A stretch of DNA of 64,000 nucleotides from Beroe ovata (Eukaryota; Ctenophora; Nuda; Beroida; Beroidae). Under the pieces are notes generated by a model. It searched no databases. It was not told where the DNA came from and was given only the letters and a program-made list of their open reading frames with translations. Of the stretch, positions 1 to 12,700 are shown in pieces. Both the position numbers and the translations under genes were made by a program. The DNA lies in assembly GCA_946803715.1 (NCBI GenBank), contig CAMPET010000067.1:149596-213595 (forward strand). Reading direction: 5' to 3'. Every line of letters begins with the position of its first letter. Positions within the stretch are counted from its first letter, which is position 1.

Positions 1-27
1 CACACACACACACACACACACACACAC
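1..27. repeat. (CA)n microsatellite at the window edge
   Basis: Uninterrupted CA dinucleotides from the first base; the tract probably continues outside the window. Confidence 0.95.
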
Positions 28-1170
28 TCAGAAAGCACACCTAGCGCAAATGATAAACGGGTCTCCTTCTTCTTGAAGCGTGTCAAAGATAATTTTCATT
101 CTATATTCTTGCCACAACATACAGTCTATATACAGCTCACTATTTTCATTACCACTTCATCATGATGATCACAGCTCTATATTTTAATCAAGAGAATTGT
201 ATACACTCCGATATATACAATGCTAATCTTGTCATGAACACGTACTGCCTCCTAATTTCCATGACAATCCGTGAAGGAAGTATTACGAAGGAGTAGGTAC
301 TGCGATTGTTGTATTCAGAGCTGTATCAAACACGCACAGGGCGCAGAGCAGAGACAGCGATCTCGATAACACAGAATACGGCATGCACCAAATGCGATCT
401 ATATCCTGCGGCGATACTATATTATTTAAATGAATCTGTGGTGGTTTCCAGCAGCCATCCCACGGGTGTTTTAGCACCGTGAAACGAAAAAATCCAGACC
501 ATTTAAGGACAGTGTTGAAAGTATGAAACAATTGCGTATATTTAGAATATTTTGGTATTTTGTACCTATAGTTGCTGGTCTCTCGAGTAACAATGCGATG
601 TACTGAATCTAGGTGCTAGTACACTAGATAGCACCATGGTGTCGAACTGTATACCCTCCTATTGTGTACCTGTTACATGTATTCCGTACTGACATTGGTT
701 TTGGTTGAGGTACAACTACAAAAAATTAATTTTATCATATTCTGCTCATATAACTTCCTCGAAGCAACGCAGTGGTGTCATTGCCATATCCCACTGTCCC
801 ACACAATGGAGTGGTGTCAATGTGTCAGTGTCACTATCAGTATGACAAAGAATGCTGCAAAGGCAAACCCAAGTAGTAGTACAAAAGAGACGAAATCCAC
901 AATGACATCAAACATAGTGCATCCCGACATTCCAGCTAGCGCCAATTCTATGTGCCCGATCATTACGTCAATCAGGAATCAGGAGCGAGTACTATCGAAG
1001 ACGAGTGCATGCGTGGTATTTTGAGCTCTGTATATTTTACAGTCATCCAGTATTTCAATAACAGCTATAGCTCCGCCATTATAATACTGCTCACCTGTAC
1101 ACATTTCATCAGTTAACCACACTGCATGGGGTTTTATGTTACAGCTGTGCTACTGTGCCCCATCCGTTGC
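28..1170. other. No gene seen
   Basis: Unique, moderately AT-rich sequence. Open frames here are short, lack family resemblance and show no coherent splice pattern. Confidence 0.6.
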
Positions 1171-1220
1171 ACACACACAGACAGACACAGACACACACAC
1201 ACACACACATACACACAATG
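1171..1220. repeat. (CA)n microsatellite
   Basis: CACACAGACAGACACAGACA grading into pure CA repeats. Confidence 0.9.
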
Positions 1221-1539
1221 ACACTCAACCCCACACACACTGATAGTGACACAGAGCATATGCTCTGGAAGATGTGGAAATATTTTTTCAGTCAAAATGC
1301 CGAGCTTAGGGTTACCATTCGCAGCAGTATAAGTATAACTGAAGTAGTATAACTATAAGTAGTTACTGGCTACATGAACCCATGCCGGTGCCACATGCTG
1401 AAATCGCTGGTGCTCAACTTGACATGTTTGATGTTGTGATGATCATGAGATTGAGTGTGTATCGTCGATTGGGAAGGGGCCGCCGGCCGGTGTAACTGTG
1501 ACTGTGAGTGTGAACCTACTGTGTACTAGAGAACTGAAC

Positions 1540-2165
1540 CGGCACTCGGGAATAAGACTTGCACCTTGACGGCTTGCGACAGCAAGTTTTGCGCCGCGCG
1601 CGCGTAAAACGAAATTCTCGACAGGATCTATGACATTGACTATCAATATCATCGATCGACAAGTGCCGAGCGCGAGAAAGTGAAACGAAATTCTCGTCAG
1701 GGTCTATCACCGATTGATAATCGTCGCGCGGATGTTATCTGTCGCGCGGATGTTATCTGTCCACTGTTTCTTGCGCGCCGCGCGCAAGAAACAGTAGACA
1801 GATAACAATAACATCCGGTTGTCTGGCGATGCTAGACCGCTGGTGCAAGCCGCGAAGCGGCTGTCAAAGAATAAGTTGCGCGCGCGCGACGAAATTCTCG
1901 ACCGCGACAGGGTCTATCATCGATCGACAAACACATTTCAATTTTAGTTTTCAGACGCGACGAGAACTTGTCGATCGATTAATATTATAGACCCTGTCTT
2001 GTCGGGCGATGCCAGACCGCTGATGCAAGCCGCGAAGCGGCTTGCTCAGCAAGCCTGAGAATAAGTCTGTCTGAGAATAAGTTTGCGCCGCGCGCGAAAC
2101 GAAATTCTCGACAGGGTCTATCATCGATCGACAAACCCTGTCGAGAATTTCGTTTTGCGCGCTGA
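1540..2165. repeat. Cluster of GC-rich foldback repeats (left copy)
   Basis: Contains repeated ACGAAATTCTCGACAGG and CTATCATCGATCGACAA segments on both strands (about 1612-1660, 1686-1712, 1888-1930, 2098-2155). It also has a near-perfect hairpin with arms TTATCTGT..CTGTTTCTTGCGCG at about 1750-1805 and a small palindrome (AAGCCGCGAAGCGGCTT) at about 2026-2043. The same motifs recur at 61540-61680. No coding capacity is evident. It looks like a non-autonomous foldback or satellite-like mobile family. Confidence 0.7.
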
Positions 2166-2221
2166 CCCAAGCCCAAAGGCGCGTTGCCATAAACTTTGCA
2201 GCATCAGCGGTCACACGTGAC

Positions 2222-2455
2222 GTATGTGTACACATGGAAAGAAACGGCGGAAGGAAAAAGACGCGCAATTGTTAGTTGTAGGATTTCACTCTACCCTTGC
2301 TGGCGGGATTTTATCCCTGGCAAGGGGCGGATTGAAAATCGCGCGCACCGACGGTAGGGTAAAATCCTACAAAATTGTTAGCAATCCTAAGCAGTTTCTA
2401 ATGTAAAGTGCGCGTCTTTTTCCTTCCGTCCCCTTTTCGTTCCATGTGTACACAT
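2222..2455. mobile_element. Short element with terminal inverted repeats (MITE-like)
   Basis: The left end reads TATGTGTACACATGGAAAGA and the right end is its near-perfect reverse complement, with AAGGAAAAAGACGCGCA also mirrored inside. Total length is about 234 bases with no transposase. A second inner inverted repeat (GTAGGATTT / AAAATCCTAC) adds to the foldback. A TA at each end could be a target-site duplication. Confidence 0.65.
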
Positions 2456-2529
2456 ACTATAGTACCGGTCAAGCAGTAGCATCGCCAGACACTGACAATT
2501 ACAAAGGAGAACTAGAAGTAGAAAACACA

Positions 2530-2620
2530 TTTGCCGGATGTTATCTCAATCTCTCCACTGTTTAGTGTCTCTTGCGCGCGGCGCGCGCGCAAGATGAAGA
2601 AACAGTGGAGAGTCCGGCAA
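2530..2620. repeat. Imperfect hairpin with CG-rich loop
   Basis: TTGCCGGA at the left matches TCCGGCAA at the right. CTCTCCACTGTTT pairs with AAACAGTGGAGAG, around a CTTGCGCGCGGCGCGCGCGC core. It shares that core with the palindrome at about 1760-1800. Confidence 0.65.
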
Positions 2621-3576
2621 GTGCACATGCGGCAAAGTAGACAGATGAAACCTGGCAACAATTGTACTTCTAGTCACACAAATGAAACTGAAAGTGGGTT
2701 CTACTACCGCAAATATGAAATCAATATCATAATATTATTATTAAACTGAAAATCAGTAACAAATAATTACATTCCAAACATAATCGTAAAAATTCAGCTG
2801 CTTTGCAAATATTTTCTCATCTTCGCATTTTGAAGAATTAGAACGTTGACGAGATCCAAATTTTCATCTATATGATAGCTCCAATCTGAAAATTTCTACC
2901 AAATATTAGTCATAAATCGACTGTGACGACAAAACAGAAACATGAAAATGTGAAAATTGAAAAACCAGTTTCGTCTCCCGTGTCCGGATACCGTCAGAAA
3001 AACATGGTGAAAAACAAGACATACGTTCCGGCCCGAATCAGATCACAGATCAGGAAATACGTTCAATTTCATAATCCCGGTGCTAAATCATATCACGCTA
3101 CCGATGTCATGGGTGATACCGATATTCCACCCCGATAAAACTGACACCCGTGTGATTGTGAATTTAAAAACCCGCGCAATCCAACTGAAATTCCCAGTAT
3201 AAGTCCACTTCACCAAGTCAGTCAATGCGAAGTCTCAGTTGAGGTTGGAAGGGACATGTGGGTCCGGACTATCCCTCCGCATTTTCTCCTCCCTTGCGAG
3301 GAGGGAAACTCGTCGGGTGGGCTCGACTCTGACCCCGGGGAAAGAGAGTCCCTCGCTTGAAGTGAGGTCAGTCCCACTATTGTAGTCCTGTGTGCTGGAC
3401 GGGTAAGATAAGGTTCTCCGCTACAGTATTACAGGGGAGGGGTTGAATAAGGGTCGAATGATTATTTCAAGTAGAGAGAAAGGGGATAAATATTAAATAC
3501 TGTATAGAGTACTAGAGTAGTCAGCATACTCGGGCATGCCAGTGGAATATGACACGTGTCTGTAGTAACCGGAATA
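2621..3576. other. No gene seen downstream of the Ig receptor stop
   Basis: A 71-codon frame at 2923-3138 lacks any recognisable motif. A GC-rich patch (3230-3400) contains a small hairpin (CTCCCTTGCGAGGAGGGA). This stretch probably includes the 3'UTR of the Ig receptor gene, but I see no clear poly-A signal. Confidence 0.5.
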
Positions 3577-3701
3577 TCAACTAACCGAGGGGCAGGGTGA
3601 AATCCCATCATCAGTGTTTGTCGTCATATCCGGGACCAGTCCGATAGCAGCTTCCTCGTCATTGTCCTCCGCAATCAGTCCTGTCTGTGAGCCTGGCATG
3701 T
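3577..3701 (-). CDS. Ig receptor exon 68: C terminus and stop
   Basis: From a TTTCAG acceptor (phase 1) to TGA at 3579-3577. Acidic (AEDNDEEAA) with a Thr/Asp-rich end (TTNTDDGISP). GTTAGT directly before the stop could act as a donor, so a further exon is not excluded. Confidence 0.6.
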
Positions 3702-6700
3702 CTGAAATCATATTGTGGATGTGACTGTGATGATCGGATAAGAGTAATACGCTGTAGCAAGGTGAGGTGGTCAACAAGGTGAGGTGGACAACAAGGTGAG
3801 GTGGTCAACAAGGTGAGGTGGTCAACAAGGTGAGGTGGTCAACAAGGTGAGGTGAACAACAATGTGAGGTGGACAACAAGGTGATGAATGTTTCAGTATA
3901 ACTTCACTGTTAGTGTGAGCTCTTTGGCAGGAGGCTAGGTGAGTGATGACAGATGAGTGCTGATATTTGAGACGGGTGAGTGACTATGCACACGTTGCGC
4001 AAGTCGTAGAAAGGACCACGGAGACGCGCAGCGCGCGCGCGGAGAATTTGGGTCACGCAGCGCGGGAACATTGAGTGACGATTGTTGTGATAACTGGTGA
4101 AACATACTGATAATGGTTGATAACGGTGAGCGCTGATTGATGATTATGTCAGTGCTGGGAAGTAGATGCGTATATAGCGATATGGCGGCCGGATGACACA
4201 GTGACATGACGATGCAGTGGTGACAGTCCAATGACACCCAACCTGAGCTCTGACTGCTGCTGTTCAACTGAGCCTCGCAGTCGTATATATCACGGGGCAG
4301 TGGCGGCAGGTTCCCGGTTGGTGCTAGAGCTGGGAGCTGGTTCTTTCGGGAGGCACAAGTCGTCGCGAACATGGGGTGGCTTGAGAGCGGCTGAGCTGTG
4401 TGGCATGACCAGTGTTAGAGATTTGAGGGGGATACCTTCGTGTTGGCCTACATCAAGCCGTCAAATTCAGTCATAAGAAAGGATAACTTATCTGGGGCAA
4501 CGCCATCTTACGGTACAACACATCCGAAATCGCAGGATGGACCGAGCTTCGTATACGGACGTCATGTTCACTGATACAATAGCGAAGAGAGAATTTCCGA
4601 GAAATGAATTGCAATTGGTACAATTCTCGTACCTGATGGTAGTTTCTTTAGCGGGGGTAGTTCTTTACAAGTTCTGTCTGGCATGAGAAATAGGGCGGGG
4701 TTATCCACAGGCGGTTCTACTGTCGGTATATCGTCATCACACTCAATACCGCTGTAGGGAAGAGGGGAATTGTTACTATGGTGATGTGTGACACGAATGG
4801 TGATTGCAGATGTGTGACACATAAGGTGATTGGTGATGTGTGACACATGGCTCCCAATGTGATGACTCTATCATCACTCATCACATTCACTGAAGATAGA
4901 GATGGCTGTACCCTGGTATAGAAGTGGCTAAAGTTGTGGTGTGATGTGTGGTGGCTGCTGTAGGATTGACAAATATCACTGAGCTGTGATTGAATGTCGG
5001 AGTGGATGGTACATGTGTCAACTCAATCCTATGATAGGGTAATTATATGGTTAGGCTTGTGAAGAGTTCATCGATCGGTTTGTTGTCAATTAGATTTAAC
5101 CAGGTTGATATTATACAGGTTAAGTAGAACTACACTCATGTCCTCGAACACGGAGCGGGATGAATTGTGAGTTCCACTATTACCTCTCATAGTCCATATC
5201 ATCGTCTTCACACGATTTCACATCTCCAAATATTGATCTGAGGGAAATAAAGTGTTATTCGCGTTACTCAACTCTTTAGATAAGTAAGTGGAAAGTGATG
5301 TCACATAGATCAAAAGTAGAAGATTTACATCGCATACAAGGTACAATGAACTCAGAACTGTCTAACTCTAGTGTGTACAATGTACACACTACACATAGAA
5401 GTGAGGCCTCTGAACACATATCCAAACCAGAGACACTTACAGAAAGATGACGATTGAAGGAGTTGGAAATTTCAGAATTTAACTATACCTATACTCTTAT
5501 AGTGTACGGTAAGTTCCAGAATAAGAGTCATAACATGAGAGAAGACAAGATGATGGTTGGCAGAGAATGGTGAGAGCTCGCCTGACTCAACAGTGTTAAA
5601 GATGAGGACTTAAAGAGATAGAAATGATGTCCTCCATAAACTCACCCCTCCTCTGTCGTTACTTAATCTGATTCTGATAACTTTGCGAAGGAGCAGAACG
5701 CGGTAGCCAATCGATCATGGGACTCATCCGAGAAGCAAGGATGATTCACATGCCATTAATGAAGCTTGTTTGAGTGAATTTCGAAATTTTGAAGAATAAC
5801 CTCAAATTTACAATAAATTTACTTTTTTGTTGAAAATATTTAAAAATCCTGCTGGCAGATCATCTGACCTTGCCACTGTCTCTACGAAAGTCTGTAAAAG
5901 TTAATCAACTTCATAAAAGTAAACCAATCTGAATATTATATTAATTGTCTGCATTAATTAATCATGAACCAAACATTTGGGTTGTCCGATAGAGTTTTGT
6001 GAGAAAGTTTTTGCCTCTAACTATCACCGTTGTACTGTTTTAGCTGTAGCTTTTGTGAGGGAGAATTGTATTTGCGGCTGCTGATCGGCCTTCCTGCAGA
6101 GGCAGCAATGTAGAGTATACCATCATACATGTCGTATACAATGCATACGGCATGTGTAATGGGCATGTGACATGCACAACATCAGTCACTGTAGTGAACA
6201 ATCCATGAAGTCCGTTAAAAACTGAGACTGTGCTGTGATATTCCGCACATCGAGTGTGATGCACTGGCTTCACATGCACGTGGGTATCACTAGCACGTGT
6301 ATCTTAACATGCGATTGTCACGTGACTGATGGAGTGCGCCGCGCACTTGCTGGATGCTTGCAGGAAAAGATCACCACGCAGCTGCACTATGATGGAGCTA
6401 TAGCTACCTCTACTGGTATGACTATCTCTACTATAACACGAGTAACAAAGTGGTAGATCTACTGTCGATGATTCTCGAGTGTGCAAATAGAGAATTAGAG
6501 AGAGACAGATTAAATTAGACAGAACCATAGTTTAAGATAAGGAAAGGGACCTTCACATTGTAACCAGATGTCATGTGGGTAAGAAAAGATCATTCCACGG
6601 GCGGGGATATAAAGCCATCTCGGTTGGTAGTTTACTGAGATTTCCATCTGTAGGTTAGCGCTGATTGTTCTATTTCTAACTTTTGTCCGAGTACCTACTT

Positions 6701-9700
6701 CCAGTTCCATCCCTGCCTCACTTAAGTGCTTGCCCACACGGGAGAATTCTATGGCAATCAAGATATAATGAGACACAGCATTGACAGCAGTATTTTATGT
6801 CGTGTCCCTTGTTATTGGGGAAATGATTCAACTTGACAGATCTCACGGACCGGCAATCATCAAGTCAATAGCATACACTCCCTTAATCCTTACTCCACAT
6901 ATCAATCCTGTTTCACACGTCGTACTCACATTGCGTTTCGCCCGATCTTGCCTTTCTAGTATACTCATATATCATGATAGTATTTTAACTCTGATATTTT
7001 CAGCCGTGTCAACGTTTTTTTTGCACCTTGTGTATCTTCAGTGCTTTCTGGTTATCACATGTTTAGATCCGATTTTTCAAAAACATGAGCCATGGTTTCA
7101 GACAACTTTTCATTCACGGAAAGGTTTTTCAGAGTTTTGTAGAAGAATCCATGAACAATGAACATGGAACCCTGCAATAGGCTAATAGGAGTTCAATCAG
7201 GGCCAGTTCACAATTCTAAATTGACCTTAGTCTGCAATATCACACTAATCATGCCCCCTGATGATTGCGAAACACAGAACTCCTGCGGAGAGTTCACATC
7301 TCTGTGTAAGACACAGATCGGAAGGGATACACTCTGGTTCTTCCTGGGGTTTCTGCGGTGCCTGGTGCGGAGGGAGCTCTCGCCGGACTGGATACCTGGT
7401 ATCTAGGTGGAAGCACACGTTCATAAACACAGAATATCCCAGATTCATACCGCTAGGCAGCATAGGTAACCGCGCAGTGAGAACCGATTTCTATCTAACT
7501 CTCTTATGTTATCCTTTCGGTCACAATCAAACTGGGAGGCATTAAACTTTTAAGTGTTGCGACCGACACTTAAAGACTTAAGTACTCCACTCGAACTCAT
7601 TCTTAATAAATTTTCTTTGATGTTGACTGAATTCAGGCTAATAGTTACTAAATTTCTATTGGTCCGGGCACAATCGACTCTTAATTGCTGCCAAAATGCC
7701 TTAATAGAAAACAATCGTGGACGCTATTTTATCAGCAAAACTTTCAGCATTCATTTGCTCATTCGATTTCGCGCCCCTCGCAAAACTATGTAGCTGAACA
7801 TTTATTGATTGTGATTATCAAATGCAATTGTATTTGTTGCTCACAAACACGACACAAACAAGAAATCGCTCATTGCTCATTTTACCATTTCCATGATGCT
7901 GAATATGCGTACCAGTATAGATGCTGCACATGTATGGTGCTTGTAAAATTCCGTATTTCTGTGCTGCGCGTCTTACACACGTGCTGCGCGTCTTACACAC
8001 GTGCTGCGCGTCTTACACTTGTGCTGCGCGTGAAACACGCAACTGACAGTTCGGTAACTTACGCTTCGTTGTCATATATGTGATTTTCAACGTCTTCCTC
8101 TGGTGACGGTTGCACCTTTTCATCTTCTGCGGATGGCGGGAGATACATGACGTATTTCAATCACAGTTTTTCATTGATGCTGAATTCGCGGTCAAATGTT
8201 GGCATGATGCCATAACACTCACTGTGCGGGTGGAGTCGCTTCCTCTTTCGACGTCGATACAGCGCAAACAGCATGACAGCCACACAGACAGCTATAATGA
8301 AGACAAGGAGACTGCTAGCACTAGCCACAGTCACAACTTTTACTGCTGCCTCTGTTATAGGAGTGTTGTTATGGTGATAGAACTGTTACCATAGTAACAC
8401 ACACTGTAACCAATTACCATACTGTCACCACACAGTCACCACTCACCTATAACAAGCTCGGTGTCCATGATTGCAGGATCCCCTATTCCGTTGCTCGCTA
8501 CACACGAATATACACCCTCGTCTGAACTGGCTGTACTGTTAATCAGAACCAAGCTACTGCCTGGCTCGTTGTATATTGTCACCACTGAACTCTGGAATAA
8601 TATGGCATTGAGATCGAGAGATCGAGATGACATTGAGATCGAGAAAGTTATTTCAGTGTCGTGAGAAAGTACAAAAAACGCTTGAGACCGGAATCAAATC
8701 AGAGCTTGCTTAATTCGGTCTCACTATATGATAGTGTCAGAAATCGTATCATCATGATAATGGGAATTGGGAAAGCATCACGTATTAACTTGGGAGTTAG
8801 GCAATGTCTCATTTCGCAGTTAATTCTCAAGCATAAAACCTTAAATTCTGAGCCCAGGTTCAAACACCTACATATAATTAAATAGTCTATATTCTAATTT
8901 ATCTAAACAGGTTTCATAAACAGGTTTAAGTATCGAAGTTGCACGCGTTTTGATCAACGTTTATATGTTCGTTACGTTACCAGAAATCGTCCACGAATAC
9001 TTACGAGAACTCACATTTGGGTACCATGTTTCAGTGATTTTGTTTCACGATCGTATCTCATGCTGACCTAGTTGTGACTGATGACACACGATGAGTGATG
9101 ACTGATGACACACGATGACTGATGACACACGATGACTGATGACACGATTGATGACTAACGAGTGATGACACATCATCTTACCGTAGAATCCCCCGGGAAG
9201 GGTTGGCCACTTCGTCTCCAAGTGATAGTCGGTTTCGGCACCCCAGTTGCTTGGCACAGCAACTCAATACTCTCCCCCTCCTTGTCTCCCCCAGTTGCTA
9301 CAATCAGTGTGATCTGTGCTGGTTCTGAGGGATTAGGGAGTTATGTAGAGTGGGATTGGAGTAGGGAGTTATGTGGAGTGTGGGAGTTGGGAGTTATGTG
9401 GAGTGTGTGGAGTAGGGATTTATTTGGAGTGGGAGAAATAGGGAGTTGTGTGGAGTGGGGGAAATAGGGAGTTGTGTGGAGTGGGGGAAATGTGGAGCTG
9501 GAGTGGGAGTGGAGTAGGGAGTTATGTGGAGTGTGGGGAGTAGGGAGTTATGTGGAGTGTGGGGGAGTAGGGAGCTGTAGTGGGAGTGGAAAATAGCTGT
9601 GATCATAATAATAATGGATAGGAGGTGTATTGTGAAGGTATACAGATCTGTGGCCGTGTGAGAGATATTGACTCAATATTGATCTGACTAGACGGTGAAG

Positions 9701-12700
9701 CATTTGTCAATGTTAGTCGGTGCTTTTTGCTGGTCAGTCACTGGTCAGTCGTTACATTTTCATGTCGACAAACAATATCGTGACAAAACAATCGAAGACG
9801 CGTAAAAAGTTGATTAAAGACGCGAAATCCATAGCGTAAACATCACAGACCACCTTACATGACTGTCATAGCTGAACGCTGCACTTCACGGCTATTATCT
9901 AATGAGAAATGTCCAATGTCCATGTGAAAAAAGCAGTCTCCTTGAGTTTTTACGTCATCGGGTTTACGCAGAAATCGTCGTGTATCATGCAGACTACAAC
10001 TATAAACACTTTTTTTCGTGGAATGTTTTTCAGAGATTATCACGAAAGTCACACACTCGCTCTAACACACAAGGTGTGATCACAGCTGGCTTCCTAGAGA
10101 ACTTGTGATGGGTGAATGATGTTCAAAGGAGTCTTGAAATGAAGTCAATTAGAGACGCCACGGCGGCAGCGGTACTTACCCTCTATATTCAGATAGGCAG
10201 GTTGAGACGTCTGAGTGCCCTGCGGGTACTCAGCTTTACAGTAATAGTCTCCCATATCCTCCTCTGTTATACTTGACACTCCAAGCAGGTACTCAACTGT
10301 CAAATCTTTAGTCACGACAGTCATCTGGGAAAGTGCGTGTGTGTTGTTGCTGTTTCATTGTTGAGCTTTATACCTAGTACCTATCGTCAGTTGTGTTATA
10401 ATTACTGGGCAACCGTTAATTGTGACATGATTTGTTGCCACGGTTACCGTGATTGATAATGAATACAGTGCCAAACCAGACATAATGATCATATTCATAT
10501 GTTAAACAAAACATCATTTGTATATCGGTATCAGGAATTGTAAGGACCACTGCATCACTATCTTCCTTCATCATTTAAATCCTCTACTCAACTAACAGTT
10601 TGCAGCAACTTGTTACCGACCAATTACCATAACAAAAGGGCAAATGTTCTGTAACCTAATATTCGTTGATGGAAGACGGCTGTAGTGACGAATCAGTGGA
10701 ACTATACACATTGTCTTGTTGTTGATGGAAGACGAACATTGTTTTTGCAAATAGGTAGCAACACTTTCAGATGGTAAAAAGCGTTTAGTACAACACTTTC
10801 AGTAGTATAACAATTAATCTAACACTCTAAATTGAGTCAGAGTGGCTCAACCCACCCCAAATATTTCCTCAGTTTCATCCACTTTCACCCTTGGTCGCAT
10901 GCCTAGCATCGAAATCTATTAAATATTCCTGTAATTTTGGACGCTTAGGTATTACAGGCTTGCATTCGCGGGCAAACGCAATTTGTTCCCTGCGCAAAAT
11001 AAGCATATATTCCTGCTAGCACTCCATTGATCCTGATCGCATACAATTGAAGGTTCAATGATAGGTGAACTGACAATACTGTTCTCAGTACTTGCGTTCA
11101 TCACTAATTCTGTGATCGTGGTTAGTATGAAGAGAGAGAGGCTAACCCCCTCTCAGCCCGCTATAATTTCCCCTAATGACATAGTCCCCCATATTCCTAT
11201 CAAACACTGATACTCCTTCATAATAAACACTCTTGCTATTCCACAGGGCTCTCTGTTACGGAACTATGATGCTCTGACCCCAATGCTGATGAGTATTGCT
11301 AATCTACTGCTTCTCGATGGGATATTTGCTTTCATAGGCGCTACTTTTAGAGGACCGGGCATCATAAGACCCGACTTTTACGAGGTAGATTCACGGTGAA
11401 TCGCGATTATTGACTTTATTGTGAATTCAGATTCGTCTACTCCTTCTTCTTGACACTGTTTATTTCCCCAGATGAATGTTGTGACGAAAACACTCTGTCC
11501 ATTCATGCCGTTCTTCATAACATGGATACCTCCACTCTGTTCCATAGCTATACTCATCATAACTATGGACAGGTAAGCTAGTGCCTAGTGGCTGCAGTCT
11601 GTCATACACTGGTGTCAGCGATACGTCATACATACACTGATGTCAGTGGTATGTCTCGCACTGGTGACATTGACACGTCAAAAACATCGACACACTGGTG
11701 TCAAGCATTTGCCATAGCAATAGTGTCATCATATCTAAATCACTATACCCTCCCGCCAGGTACGTTGCGATAAAGTACCCCCTAAGCTACTCCACAATAG
11801 TGACACCTAACCGGGTGCTAGGTCTGATTACTACCACCTGGCTATTCCAACTGGTGAAGTGTTTGGTCGAGGTGGTCTTAGACAACTTCACTGTCGTTCT
11901 CAGGTGAGGCATGCTGAGTTGTTATAGATACGATTTCGATATGTGATCGATATGGCGGTCCTATTATCTTAGACAAGTATTTAAGGACCGGGCAAATATT
12001 TCAGTGTGGATTTTGACGGCACTCTGAAGCGGTGTGAGTTTAACAGTACTCTCTACGTTTACTTGGTCCAGGTTTGCTACTACTTCGTGCCATTTCTTCT
12101 CATGTGCGGACTGTATGTGGGCATTTTCAAGGAAGTTTGGACTACCATAATCAGGGACAGGCGAATGGGAATAGAAAGACGACGGGAAGGTAGGGACTAC
12201 TCGCGTGGGAATATTACTTTTCCATATCAGCCCCGACTCCCATTTCCAATTTCAAAGAGACATGAGCTAAACTCCATCTCTCTCTTTCGCAGGCTCTCCA
12301 CTCCGCAAGAAGTTGAAGATAGTAATCACTCTCTCGCTCATCACAGTTGGATTCTTTATAGCGTGGTTCCCCTACTTCTACAGTCTGACAGAACACGTGC
12401 TATTCGGTATCTACCGACCTGGCTTCAAATGGACAATAGTGATGTTCTATTTTAACTTATTGTGGGACTCCCTTGTTTATGCAATCAGGATTCCGTCCAT
12501 TTATGCCATGATACTGCGATCATTTGTGTTTAGATGGTGTTATAACAGGGTTATTAGAGCTAGACTTTACATAGGCAAATAAATGCCCACTTTTTATATG
12601 TATTCTAGACTCAATTCTTTGTGCGACTCTTTCTATTTAAAGAATTGCTGCTGACTGTTTTTCGATTTGCCGATTTTTAACCTGATGTTTGGCTGGATTT

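Larger units (their letters stand above)
5238..8062. other. Ig receptor intron (exon 64-65), 2.8 kb
   Basis: Mostly unique sequence. Holds the possible GPCR relic (6631-7010) and a tandem repeat at its 5' end. I found no further tail exon that would be needed to keep phase. Confidence 0.5.

Noticed and set aside
1155-1352. His/Thr-rich 65-codon frame
   Set aside because: Translation of the CA microsatellite.
3766-3890. Regularly spaced repeats resembling a CRISPR array
   Set aside because: The units are contiguous with no unique spacers, in an animal intron; it is a minisatellite.
4231-4476. 81-codon plus-strand frame over Ig receptor exon 67
   Set aside because: Antisense shadow of the exon; lacks splice sites and motif.
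8059-8163. In-frame TGA after the TM exon followed by 33 open codons, suggesting stop-codon readthrough
   Set aside because: A 96-base GT-AG intron with good GTGAGT donor removes the TGA, and the apparent TAA at 8059 overlaps a GTAAGT donor whose phase matches exon 65. Normal splicing explains it better.
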